64,000 nucleotides of DNA, from positions 2,078,501 through 2,142,500 of the forward strand of contig NZ_CP133605.1 of assembly GCF_031199965.1 (NCBI RefSeq). The letters run 5' to 3'. Source of the stretch: Paenibacillus sp. D2_2 (lineage in GTDB: Bacteria; Bacillota; Bacilli; Paenibacillales; Paenibacillaceae). Within the stretch, counting starts at the first letter, position 1. Every line of letters starts with the position of its first letter. This document shows positions 38,710-46,128 of this stretch, piece after piece. The position numbers were made by a program, and so were the translations under genes. Under the pieces are notes generated by a model that was not told the origin of the DNA, made no database searches, and was given only the letters and a program-made list of their open reading frames with translations.

Positions 38710-38760
38710 TGTAAGCGCTAAAAAAATGTGTTGACAGAATGAAAACGGATACATTATAAT
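38710..38760 (+). promoter_or_regulatory. Sigma-A promoter with a cre-like site upstream
   Basis: TTGACA (38731-38736), 18 bases, TATAAT (38755-38760): both boxes perfect. TGTAAGCGCTAAAA at 38710-38723 matches the CcpA cre consensus at all but one position. A cre upstream of -35 is the activating arrangement in Bacillus. Confidence 0.75.
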
Positions 38761-38766
38761 AAAAGC

Positions 38767-38856
38767 ACAGTATGGTTTCTCTCCACTCCTATCCAATATC
38801 TGTTGCTCGCTAGTGAGCATGCGTCACTTCAATTACGAAGTGACGTTTTTTTTTTA
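38767..38856 (+). ncRNA. Candidate small RNA
   Basis: About 90 bases from a perfect promoter to a strong terminator (CGTCACTTC-AATTAC-GAAGTGACG plus T run at 38822-38856). No reading frame with a ribosome site inside. It contains a second hairpin TGCTC-GCTAGT-GAGCA at about 38802-38820. The downstream gene is convergent, so the promoter has no other purpose in view. Confidence 0.6.
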
Positions 38857-38888
38857 TTTTGGTTAGTAGTACTGCTCGTCCGCTAAAA

Positions 38889-39540
38889 TTATTTCAGCAA
38901 TTGGGCGAACACGACGAGACGCATCTCATGCTCTTTTTCTTACGACTGTATCTTCCTGTGCAAGTAATCAGATTGAGTCTGTGCTCGTCCGTATCACCGA
39001 AGATTCTTTCCAGTGGTGCTTCAGCCGTAATGAAGGTTTCGACGCTATCAACAACATAAGTCAGACGTTGACCTGTGTTATTTGAGACGATGATGACGTC
39101 ACCTGGAAGGAGCTTCTTCAGATTAAAAAAGATGGCTGGCAGGTATAGCTGTCCACATGCCCGTCCATATTGACATTACCCTTGGCTCCGGGAAGGACCC
39201 CAGGCTGAAGAATGCCTGCGATATTAGTATCCTCAGGTACATCCATTTGTCCATTTTCTGTAACGCCAACTGGCATGATTCGTGCAAAGACATTAATACT
39301 TGGGATATATAGATGATTAGGCAAGAATGGCTCAGTAGGGGGAGTATGTACTGAGTATTCGGAAGCCTTATGTGAATCGTCAGTCTGTATTAAATTACTA
39401 TCAGTCGCCACCTTGGACGAAGCCTGAGGAAAATCGGTTGGAGCCTTCTGTATTTGTGCAGAGTCTGGGGCTGAACAGCTTGAGCAAGTAAAGGCAATAA
39501 GCATCGTAATTATCGTGAGCTTCCATCGTAGCATTTTCAT
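38889..39540 (-). CDS. Sortase (class F/D-like), two frameshifts
   Basis: About 217 residues after correction. N-terminal membrane/signal segment (LTIITMLIAFTCSSC), low-complexity linker, then sortase fold: LYIPSINVFARIMPVGV, MDGHVDSYT with catalytic His, NLITCTGRYS with catalytic Cys, and MRLVVFAQ with the Arg. A missing base near 39137 and one in the A run near 38938 break the frame. Short length and lack of a C-terminal helix suggest class F or D. Sits 45 bases behind the gene for a protein with a C-terminal MPRTG motif. Confidence 0.85.
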
Positions 39541-39557
39541 CTTGGTAAATAATAGAA

Positions 39558-39575
39558 AGAGGGGGAGTTCCCTCT
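39558..39575 (-). other. Hairpin between the MPRTG gene and the sortase gene
   Basis: On the reverse strand AGAGGG pairs with CCCTCT, followed by TTCTATTATTT. It may be a partial terminator that lowers sortase expression relative to its substrate. Confidence 0.5.
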
Positions 39576-39585
39576 CTCAGCTCCT

Positions 39586-39837
39586 CTATTCTGTTTGTTC
39601 GCTTGCGCCACCGAAGCCTGTACGAGGCATTTCAGTAGCCTTTGTCTTGATGCTCTTTGCCTTGATACTCTTCGCATGTACTTTATGCTTTGCTGCTTTT
39701 TCCTTATGCATGTGCATTTTGTGCTCATGTGCTTTGTGCTCATGCGCCTTAGTCTGATGGGCAGGAGCGGCAGAAGCAGCTGATGCGAATGAAAGCAGAA
39801 GAGTAGCGGACAGCAGGACAGCTGACAGTTTTTTCAT
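39586..39837 (-). CDS. Secreted Lys/His-rich peptide with C-terminal MPRTG motif
   Basis: 83 residues. Clear signal peptide MKKLSAVLLSATLLLSFASA with predicted cleavage after ASA at residue 23. The mature 60 residues hold 12 Lys and 9 His in short repeats (KAHEHKAHEHKMHMH, KSIKAKSIKTK). It ends EMPRTGFGGASEQTE. MPRTG resembles an LPxTG sortase signal, but no membrane helix or charged tail follows. GGAGG ribosome site on the reverse strand. Probably co-transcribed with the sortase. Family not certain. Confidence 0.8.
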   Translation of the reverse strand: MKKLSAVLLSATLLLSFASAASAAPAHQTKAHEHKAHEHKMHMHKEKAAKHKVHAKSIKAKSIKTKATEMPRTGFGGASEQTE

Positions 39838-40013
39838 TGGCGTTTCCTCCAATACATATTTTATTCCCCGCGAATTATCGTCCCCCAAAATATCTTTTAT
39901 ATATATGGGAAAATACGGTGTCTCCACATCTTGAATTAAGACATCAAAGAATATCTTGAGAGATAACAGGATACATTGAACTTTAATAAATACTTATGAA
40001 GGGAACAGGATGC

Positions 40014-40522
40014 ATGATTTACATTTACAACTGTTATGGGGGAACACATACATCTGTTCTAGCTGCAGCTTATCACTTAAACCGATTGCCGCGAGATCGC
40101 AAACCAACGAAGGAGGAGATATTGAATTCGTATTTGTTCGATAAGCTACTTCCGCAGGAACAGGGCAGATTGATTCACCATGGGCGGGATGATCAAGGTA
40201 ATGAAGTTTATAGTGTAGGGAGGGGGAATTCCAAAGCGGTTATTCCGGCTATCTCCGGCTCGTTCCAGCTGTTGGCGGATAAGAAGAACTGCCGGAGAAG
40301 GTTGTAATTTCCAACACTTCACCAACAGTTCCTTGGGTGATGACAATGGGGGGCTTCTGTTCAAGACAGCTCAGACTAACGACTATTGGCCGGGCACTAC
40401 TGGTGCTGGGGGCTCAGCAAACATATAAAAATATAATACAGTTGGTTGAGGCAACGACCCGAGCAGGCGATACCTTATCTCCAGAAGTACAGGTGCTGAA
40501 CAATAAAGAAATGAAACCCTAA
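40014..40522 (+). CDS. DUF3189 family protein (frameshifted)
   Basis: About 169 residues after correction. MIYIYNCYGGTHTSVLAAAY at the start and GRDDQGNEVYSVGRG in the middle are typical of the family. A missing base near 40289 breaks the frame; restored, it continues LPEKVVISNTSPTVPWVMTM and ends LNNKEMKP. Start at 40014 behind AAGGGAACAGG. Function of the family unknown to me. Confidence 0.75.
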
Positions 40523-40541
40523 GACGCGTAATACAAACAGC

Positions 40542-40661
40542 TTAAAGCGGAGTTGGTCCAGAAGTGTAATCGGCAATCTCCGTCGATCCGAAGAATATTA
40601 AGCCAAAAACGACTATCAAAATAACAAGCTCAGCAAATCCTACGCCATCAAACTCTTCCAA
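40542..40661 (-). CDS. 39-residue single-helix membrane peptide
   Basis: TTG start with a strong ribosome site (AAGGAGG) on the reverse strand. One hydrophobic helix, ELVILIVVFGLIFFG, then a polar tail ending SGPTPL. Resembles the very small sporulation membrane peptides (YjcZ-like) but lacks their Gly/Tyr-rich start. Convergent with the DUF3189 gene. Confidence 0.5.
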   Translation of the reverse strand: MEEFDGVGFAELVILIVVFGLIFFGSTEIADYTSGPTPL

Positions 40662-40696
40662 TTTTGAGGCCTCCTTACGATTAAAATATGAGCCAT

Positions 40697-41032
40697 TTAA
40701 TCTGTCATTTTCTTCATTGCGGCAAATACATCATTTATTGTGAGATCGCCATTGTTCTGAAAAAATGAAACAAGCGTATCTATGTTCGATCCGTTGCCGG
40801 AGCCGAGTGTTTTGTATTGGCCAATCAAGCTGATGACGACAGAAGCTTCTCTGAACAATTCGACCGAGTCCACTTTTAATTTGCCAGTTAACAGCAGGGC
40901 GGCAACAGCGGCTTCAATGCTCCCGGGCTTTTGTTGTTTTGATTTGGAAGATTTACTGTTAGAATTACTGTTTGAATTGCCATTTTTAGAGCTGCCATTT
41001 CTGGCTTTGCTGCCTTTGCCGGGAGAAGACAT
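40697..41032 (-). CDS. Hypothetical protein with Ser/Asn/Lys-rich N-terminus
   Basis: 111 residues from an ATG at 41032 preceded on the reverse strand by GAAGGTAATAG. The first 40 residues are low complexity (NGNSNSNSNSKSSKSKQQK); the remaining 70 are an amphipathic helical domain (AAVAALLLTGKLKVDSVELF, INDVFAAMKKM). Lies directly before the 39-residue gene on the same strand. Not recognised. Confidence 0.6.
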   Translation of the reverse strand: MSSPGKGSKARNGSSKNGNSNSNSNSKSSKSKQQKPGSIEAAVAALLLTGKLKVDSVELFREASVVISLIGQYKTLGSGNGSNIDTLVSFFQNNGDLTINDVFAAMKKMTD

Positions 41033-41080
41033 GCTATTACCTTCTTCCGTTTGTGAAATTGTGGATACGCACTTAAAGTG

Positions 41081-41157
41081 CTTGTTCAAAAAGTTCGAAT
41101 TTTTTTAGCGAGAAGGTAGATGAAGTTAGGGACGGGCCACTTTTTGAACTTCCTATA
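41081..41157. repeat. Short copy of the modular intergenic repeat
   Basis: Left CTTGTTCAAAAAGTTCGAA, middle AGCGAGAAGGTAGATGAAGT, right CCACTTTTTGAACTTCCTAT. The rest of the 41033-41421 gap is AT-rich with a TATAAT at about 41255 and no gene. Confidence 0.75.
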
Positions 41158-41335
41158 AATATAATTTATGCCGTAATGAAGGTTAATGTTATCCTATTCG
41201 GCTAGATGAAGTTGTCTTAGCCTAGACATATTTTTATACTTCCTCCTTCTATGGTATAATATTGAAGGATTGCAATATGAATTGATAATGACGTCATCAT
41301 ATGGATGTTTTTTAAATATATTACATAAGCAAACC

Positions 41336-41360
41336 GCAACTTTTTTAATCCTGTTCGGTA
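41336..41360 (+). promoter_or_regulatory. Possible ECF-type autoregulatory promoter
   Basis: GCAAC (41336-41340), 15 bases, CGGTA (41356-41360), like the AAC...CGT boxes of ECF sigma factors. Directly upstream of the sigma gene. Confidence 0.4.
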
Positions 41361-41421
41361 ATAATGTATAAGAATCGAACGGGGAATAAGCGCATGGATG
41401 GGCGAGGAGGTTCGCACTTAA

Positions 41422-42015
41422 ATGACGGATTCCCAGATGATTCGTGAAATAAAAGAAGGCAATACCGAGTTGTACTCGGAGTTGATGCGAAGGTATCAAC
41501 GCAAAATTTTGGCATTTGTATATCACATGTTAAAAAGCGCTCAATTGGAATTGTTGGCAGAGGATATTTGTTCTGAGACTTTTTATAAAGCATTTCGAAG
41601 TTTGCACTCATTCCGTGAAGTTGATGCTTCCTTCTCTACCTGGCTTTATACGATTGCAAGAAATACAGTTTTAAGTGAATTGCGTAAGCAGCGAAGCGGC
41701 AATGTGCCGTTAGAAGAGAGTGGATACATACCGGTTGCTCCGCACGAGCTTGTTCCTGAGCAGGCAGTTCTGCGAAATGAACGCGTTGTCCTCGTGCGCG
41801 AAGCGATTAACAACCTTCCGGAAAAACAGCGATCGGCGCTTATATTACGTGAGTACGACCAGCTGGACTACCAGGAAATCGCAAGCATTCTCGGTCAAAG
41901 CGTTAGTGCTGTGAAATCCTTGTTGTTTCGAGCACGCAGCAGCGTAAAAAGTCAGCTTGAACCCTATTTCTATGAGCCGAGCTTCGAGCATTATGAAGGG
42001 ATGAAAAGCAGATGA
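41422..42015 (+). CDS. ECF RNA polymerase sigma factor
   Basis: 197 residues. Region 2 (YSELMRRYQRKILAFVYHML through STWLYTIARN) and region 4 (INNLPEKQRSALILREYDQL, then YQEIASILGQSVSAVKSLLF). SigW/SigX-like, but the subgroup cannot be fixed by eye. ATG 11 bases after GAGGAGG. Overlaps the anti-sigma gene by four bases, the normal pairing. Confidence 0.93.
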   Translation: MTDSQMIREIKEGNTELYSELMRRYQRKILAFVYHMLKSAQLELLAEDICSETFYKAFRSLHSFREVDASFSTWLYTIARNTVLSELRKQRSGNVPLEESGYIPVAPHELVPEQAVLRNERVVLVREAINNLPEKQRSALILREYDQLDYQEIASILGQSVSAVKSLLFRARSSVKSQLEPYFYEPSFEHYEGMKSR

Positions 42016-42611
42016 ATTGTAGTGAGGCGGAGCAATTATTTCCACTACTTCCGGATCTTCCGCAGGATGATCCACTTAGACAAAGGTTGGAATGGCATGT
42101 CTTGGGTTGTGAAACTTGCGCGGTAGAATATCGTTTCTGGCAGGAAAGTCTGGAGGTAGTTCATGATCTGCCGTTCGAGATAACTGATGAACAAGCCGAA
42201 ACCGTTAACCGTAGGGTGATGGACAGGATATACTCGGAATCCCCCTGGCTTGCTCCAGATGTGCGGGACCCTGGGTACCATAAACGAATCAGCAGGCGCG
42301 TCTCATTATGGGCGGCATGCTTCCTGGTGGTATTTCTGTGCAGCGCATTACTGTTCGTGATGGGTGGAAAATTGGAGAACGACTCGAAGTATGAATCTTT
42401 GACGGGTGTTCTGCCGACCGCGGTAGCAGCAACCGATAGTGAGAAGATTAGCAATGTCTCCTTTAGCCTGCCGACCGAAGTCCGTGGCTTTGTTGATCCG
42501 TTTGTAGTGCAAATGGGCCCGACCTATCCTCAGTATTGGATGTACTTATCGATGGGGGGCATGGTTCTTGCCATCGTATCCTGGAAGGGTATCCGCCGCT
42601 CCAAGAGATAA
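42012..42611 (+). CDS. Anti-sigma factor with zinc-finger (zf-HC2) domain
   Basis: 199 residues. The N-terminal cytoplasmic zf-HC2 motif HVLGCETC (His, then Cys and Cys) binds the sigma factor. One helix near residues 98-118 (LWAACFLVVFLCSALLFVMG), an outside segment, and a second helix near the C-terminus (YLSMGGMVLAIVSW). Two helices are unusual for RsiW-type proteins, which have one. Confidence 0.9.
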   Translation: MNCSEAEQLFPLLPDLPQDDPLRQRLEWHVLGCETCAVEYRFWQESLEVVHDLPFEITDEQAETVNRRVMDRIYSESPWLAPDVRDPGYHKRISRRVSLWAACFLVVFLCSALLFVMGGKLENDSKYESLTGVLPTAVAATDSEKISNVSFSLPTEVRGFVDPFVVQMGPTYPQYWMYLSMGGMVLAIVSWKGIRRSKR

Positions 42612-42633
42612 CGTGATATCTGCTTAGTATAGA

Positions 42634-42658
42634 GACGCTTCTTCTCCGGAAGAAGTGT
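42634..42658 (+). terminator. Terminator of the sigma/anti-sigma operon
   Basis: ACGCTTCTTC-TCCG-GAAGAAGTGT hairpin followed by a short T-rich stretch. Confidence 0.65.
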
Positions 42659-42667
42659 TTATCTTTG

Positions 42668-42720
42668 TAGAGGGGCTTCATCCAACCTTCTCGGTGCTGA
42701 AAACTGATCTTTTTGAACAA
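42668..42720. repeat. Short copy of the modular intergenic repeat
   Basis: TAGAGGGGCTTCATCCAACC then TTCTCGGTGCTGAAAACTGA and CTTTTTGAACA. It keeps one end plus the inner block that is missing from the 14531 copy. Confidence 0.75.
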
Positions 42721-42761
42721 ATATAATTTTTTTATAGTCTTTCATTTTTGGGAGGTTGATT

Positions 42762-43361
42762 ATGCTAGTTGGCTTGATACGTCATGGATTAACAGACTGG
42801 AATAAGATCGGAAGAATTCAAGGGCAGAGTGATATTCCTCTGAATGAAGAAGGGCGCAGTCAAGCGAGAAAATTAGCGGATCGACTGCTTACGGAACAAG
42901 AGTATCAATGGGATTTCGTCATTACGAGCGGTTTATCTCGGGCTCAAGAGACGGGAGAGATTATTGCTAAAGCTTTGAATATTCCGTTATATGATCCTGA
43001 TTCAAGATTGATTGAGAAAGCCTTTGGTCAAGTAGAGGGGTTAACAGCTCAGGAGCGGGAGACGCTCTGGGGTGTGGATTGGAGGCAGTTAGAACTCGGT
43101 CAAGAGAGCGATGAAGCGATTCAAGAGAGGGCTTTATCATTTATGAAAGAGATCGGTGAGAAATATAGCGACAATAATGTGCTTGTGATCTCCCACGGTG
43201 GCTTGCTTGCTCAACTATTTACAGCTTTATATCAAAATAAGTGTACGGAGCGAATCGGCAATCTGTCCTTGACCATATTAGAGAAAAATGATCACAATTG
43301 GGATATGCGCCTCTATAATTGTACGCGCCATCTTGAGGATAAGCGAGATTTTATTGAATGA
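42762..43361 (+). CDS. Histidine phosphatase family protein
   Basis: 199 residues, phosphoglycerate-mutase-like fold. Catalytic RHGLTDWN at the start, second His in VISHGGLL, acid residue region EKAFGQVEGL. Substrate cannot be told from sequence. ATG at 42762 six bases after TGGGAGG. Confidence 0.9.
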   Translation: MLVGLIRHGLTDWNKIGRIQGQSDIPLNEEGRSQARKLADRLLTEQEYQWDFVITSGLSRAQETGEIIAKALNIPLYDPDSRLIEKAFGQVEGLTAQERETLWGVDWRQLELGQESDEAIQERALSFMKEIGEKYSDNNVLVISHGGLLAQLFTALYQNKCTERIGNLSLTILEKNDHNWDMRLYNCTRHLEDKRDFIE

Positions 43362-43464
43362 CCTATTTCATGTAGAACCGCCATAAGGGCTGGTTTTTTT
43401 AGTATGAAGGAATAATTACCGTCAAATTTCCCATAATGGTATTAAAACGGCGAGGCGGTAACCT

Positions 43465-44577
43465 ATGAATCTGGCGGATATGCTAACTTATGCTGATATT
43501 GCACAACTCAGCAGAATAGCGAACCATTATCAGTGCGATTGCAACGGAAACTCCAAGCATGAACTGATTCAATCCATCCTGCAGACAGTAGGGCGGCGCG
43601 GCTTCATCGAGCATCATCTGGATGAAATGAGCATGGAAGACTTACGTTTTTTGAACGCCCTTCTGTTCGATGGCCGGAAGCAATTCAGTCTTGAGGATTT
43701 ACTGGCTTGTGCCAAGCAGTCGCGAGCGGCAAAGATCGAGCGCAATCAGGAGAAGGAACAAGAGCAAGAGCGTGAGAATCCCCGTGAGGTTATCTCGCGG
43801 TTCAGACAGCGCGCCTGGCTATTCCAGGGAGCAACACCTACAACTCGTTACTTATTCGAGGTTCCTGATGATCTGCGGCGTAGATTCCGTGAGGTAATGG
43901 TGAAACGCATGAGATCAGAGGTTGTACTGGCAGAGCAAGAACCGGTTATATACCGGGAAGAGTCTGACCTTATGTCGACCGATTTACACTTGTTCCTGGA
44001 ATATGTTCTGAACCATAGTGTCGCTCTTAATGCGGAAGGGGTCATGTATCGGCGCAGCCAATTACAGATCATGGAGATGCTGCATGTGAGCGAGCCGCTA
44101 GTTGGCAAAGGCTGGAGATTTGGTTATGGCCGCCGCTTCAAGGATTATCCAAGTCGTTTCTCACTGCTATATGACTACGCCTATCATATCCGCCTAATTA
44201 AAGAGGAAGGAGACAGCTTGAGGCTCACCTCGAGCGGCTTGTCCTACCTCAAGGAGGAACATGGTGATACGATGCTACAGTTCGTAGTCTTCTGGTTAAG
44301 GCTATACAAAATACCGATACCGAATCTGCTCTCGATTATTTATTGGATCGAAAGATCTTCTGCGGACTGGGTAAGTGTAGCATCATTGTATCAGAAATTA
44401 GAGTCCCTAATAGCTGCATTCTTCTATGATACTCCCAAATCAATATTCGAAGAGCGGATTCTTCGAATGATGCTGCATCTGGGTATGATCCGTATCGGAG
44501 AGAATGGAGATGGGGAACGGTATGTTCAGACTACCGGATTTGGCAAGATGGCAACTGGGCAGTTGCATAAGGATTAG
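43465..44577 (+). CDS. Hypothetical protein, 370 residues
   Basis: Soluble, no signal or membrane helix. The N-terminal 60 residues look like a small helical DNA/RNA-binding module (ADIAQLSRIANHYQCD, KHELIQSILQTVGRRGFIEH). A Glu/Gln-rich linker is near residue 95-108, and there is a middle segment STDLHLFLEYVLNHSVALN. It recalls winged-helix/helicase N-terminal-like proteins of Bacillales, but I cannot name the family. ATG after GGCGAGGCGG. Alone between two terminated units. Confidence 0.75.
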   Translation: MNLADMLTYADIAQLSRIANHYQCDCNGNSKHELIQSILQTVGRRGFIEHHLDEMSMEDLRFLNALLFDGRKQFSLEDLLACAKQSRAAKIERNQEKEQEQERENPREVISRFRQRAWLFQGATPTTRYLFEVPDDLRRRFREVMVKRMRSEVVLAEQEPVIYREESDLMSTDLHLFLEYVLNHSVALNAEGVMYRRSQLQIMEMLHVSEPLVGKGWRFGYGRRFKDYPSRFSLLYDYAYHIRLIKEEGDSLRLTSSGLSYLKEEHGDTMLQFVVFWLRLYKIPIPNLLSIIYWIERSSADWVSVASLYQKLESLIAAFFYDTPKSIFEERILRMMLHLGMIRIGENGDGERYVQTTGFGKMATGQLHKD

Positions 44578-44598
44578 GCAAGGTAATACTTATCCTCG

Positions 44599-44627
44599 TT
44601 GACAACAGTGTATCGTATTGCTACAAT
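44599..44627 (+). promoter_or_regulatory. Predicted sigma-A promoter
   Basis: TTGACA (44599-44604), 17 bases, TACAAT (44622-44627), 35 bases before the carbonic-anhydrase-like gene. Confidence 0.75.
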
Positions 44628-44661
44628 CACTCCCAACTAAATGGCGGGAGAGTGATTCGTA

Positions 44662-45168
44662 GTGCTGATTGAATACCTAGGAAGAAGACCAAACCTGGAT
44701 CCGTCGGTATTTGTGGCCGAGGGGGCGAAGGTTATTGGCGAGCTAACAGTTGGTAAGGATTCGACAATATGGTACAACGCGGTGCTCCGGGGAGATCTAG
44801 CGCCTATCATAATAGGTGAGCGCTGCAATATTCAAGATGGCGTCATTGGGCATGTTAACACCGCTCAGCCGCTAATTGTTCAGAGTGAGGTATCTGTGGG
44901 TCACGGTGCAATTATTCATGGCGCAACGATAGGCCAAGGTACATTAATCGGGATGGGGGCTATCGTCTTAAACGGCGCTGACATCGGTGAATATGCTTTA
45001 GTAGGAGCAGGATCTTTAGTAACAGAAAATACGAAAATTCCACCCTATACTCTTTCACTAGGCACTCCTGCAAGAGTCGTACGTGACTTAACAGAAGATG
45101 ATTTGCTTAGGATGAAACGGACGATGGAAAGTTATGTAGTGAAAGGCCAAGAATATAGGATCTCTTGA
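44662..45168 (+). CDS. Gamma-carbonic anhydrase-like hexapeptide protein
   Basis: 168 residues, left-handed beta-helix (repeats such as VIGELTVGKDSTIWYN and LIGMGAIVLNGADIGEYALV). The metal His residues are present in QDGVIGHVN and VGHGAIIHG. Could be carbonic anhydrase or an acyltransferase relative. GTG start after GCGGGAGAG. Confidence 0.87.
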   Translation: MLIEYLGRRPNLDPSVFVAEGAKVIGELTVGKDSTIWYNAVLRGDLAPIIIGERCNIQDGVIGHVNTAQPLIVQSEVSVGHGAIIHGATIGQGTLIGMGAIVLNGADIGEYALVGAGSLVTENTKIPPYTLSLGTPARVVRDLTEDDLLRMKRTMESYVVKGQEYRIS

Positions 45169-45189
45169 CAATGCATGGAGGTGCATCCT

Positions 45190-45372
45190 ATGGATCAAAT
45201 GAAGGTTACTTATGAAGCGATGCTCAGTTTAGCGGCGGAGATGGTCTGGGATGAGGCGCTGCGCAAGCACAGGTCAGAGCAAATATATAGCGAGATTGAT
45301 TCTGCCCTGGCAAAAGGCGATGAGGTGGCCTTCCGACTTCTTACGGATGAACTGAAGACATTGAAACATTAG
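45190..45372 (+). CDS. IDEAL domain protein
   Basis: 60 residues, almost entirely the IDEAL motif: QIYSEIDSALAKGDEVAFRL then LTDELKTL. At this locus B. subtilis has YpiB, in which IDEAL follows a UPF0302 domain. Here only the IDEAL part exists. ATG at 45190 after GGAGG. Confidence 0.8.
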   Translation: MDQMKVTYEAMLSLAAEMVWDEALRKHRSEQIYSEIDSALAKGDEVAFRLLTDELKTLKH

Positions 45373-45373
45373 A

Positions 45374-45400
45374 GAAATGCCGTTCGGCATTTCTTTTTTT
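45374..45400 (+). terminator. Rho-independent terminator
   Basis: GAAATGCCG and CGGCATTTC pair with a tight loop, followed by seven T. Confidence 0.92.
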
Positions 45401-45509
45401 GTAATAGGGCGTGGACGGGGGACTATTTCTTTATCGGTTGGTAAATTTGCCCTTCAAATGTGACATCTCTGTGACTATAATAAGAGTGATACTAGGGGAG
45501 GAATGTTGC

Positions 45510-45941
45510 ATGAAATTTAGTGAGATAGAGTCAACAGCCTGGGAGGAACTCCGTCCTTATCTGGACACTTGCCTACTTCCGGTCACCGCACTAACGGGGT
45601 TAGAGCAACCGTTTGAAGTGACGGACAAATTAGAACGGCTGAGGGATATTATGGATTGCGTCGAGATTCCGTTCAAAGGGAGGGTCGTTACTTATCCAGC
45701 TTTTCAATATGGTAGTACAGAGATCGCGGAGCTTATCAATGACGTATGTCGTAATATCAAATTATCTGGATTCAAGTACGCCATTGTAATATCAGCTCAA
45801 GCAGAGTTGAAGACAGAAGCGTTGAATGATGCGGATCTTATCCTTACGGCACTAGATTATCCGAACTATAAGACGCCCGAAGGAGTAGAACAGATTAGAC
45901 AAGCAGTTCAAGCACTATGGCAAAGTTCTGAGTCGGATTAA
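45510..45941 (+). CDS. ypiF: DUF2487 protein (YpiF-like)
   Basis: 143 residues, MKFSEIESTAWEELRPYLDT start, typical YpiF/DUF2487. Always next to qcrA in Bacillales, suggesting a role tied to the bc complex. ATG at 45510 after AGGGGAGG. Confidence 0.85.
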   Translation: MKFSEIESTAWEELRPYLDTCLLPVTALTGLEQPFEVTDKLERLRDIMDCVEIPFKGRVVTYPAFQYGSTEIAELINDVCRNIKLSGFKYAIVISAQAELKTEALNDADLILTALDYPNYKTPEGVEQIRQAVQALWQSSESD

Positions 45942-45942
45942 T

Positions 45943-46038
45943 TGTGACAAATTATCGACATTTTGGAAGCAAACCTACTGTTTATCCTTGGAAAATATGT
46001 GTCAAATTCTTGACGCTCTCAAAACGCTAATATATTAT
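45943..46038 (+). promoter_or_regulatory. qcrABC promoter with paired direct repeats
   Basis: TTGACG (46010-46015), 17 bases, TATTAT (46033-46038). Two related 18-base sites, TGTGACAAATTATCGACA at 45943 and TGTGTCAAATTCTTGACG at 45998, lie 55 bases apart; the second overlaps the -35 box. They look like operator half-sites of a redox regulator. Confidence 0.55.
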
Positions 46039-46128
46039 TAAACTGTCTTACATATTCATGTGATTATTGTCATTGAAAAGGGAAGATCATTAAAGATCAA
46101 TTGGCGAAAAAAGGGGGTTGAAGACATT

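Noticed and set aside
39586..39757. Forward-strand frames opposite the MPRTG peptide gene
   Set aside because: Cys/Phe/Leu-rich antisense of the Lys/His repeats; no ribosome site.
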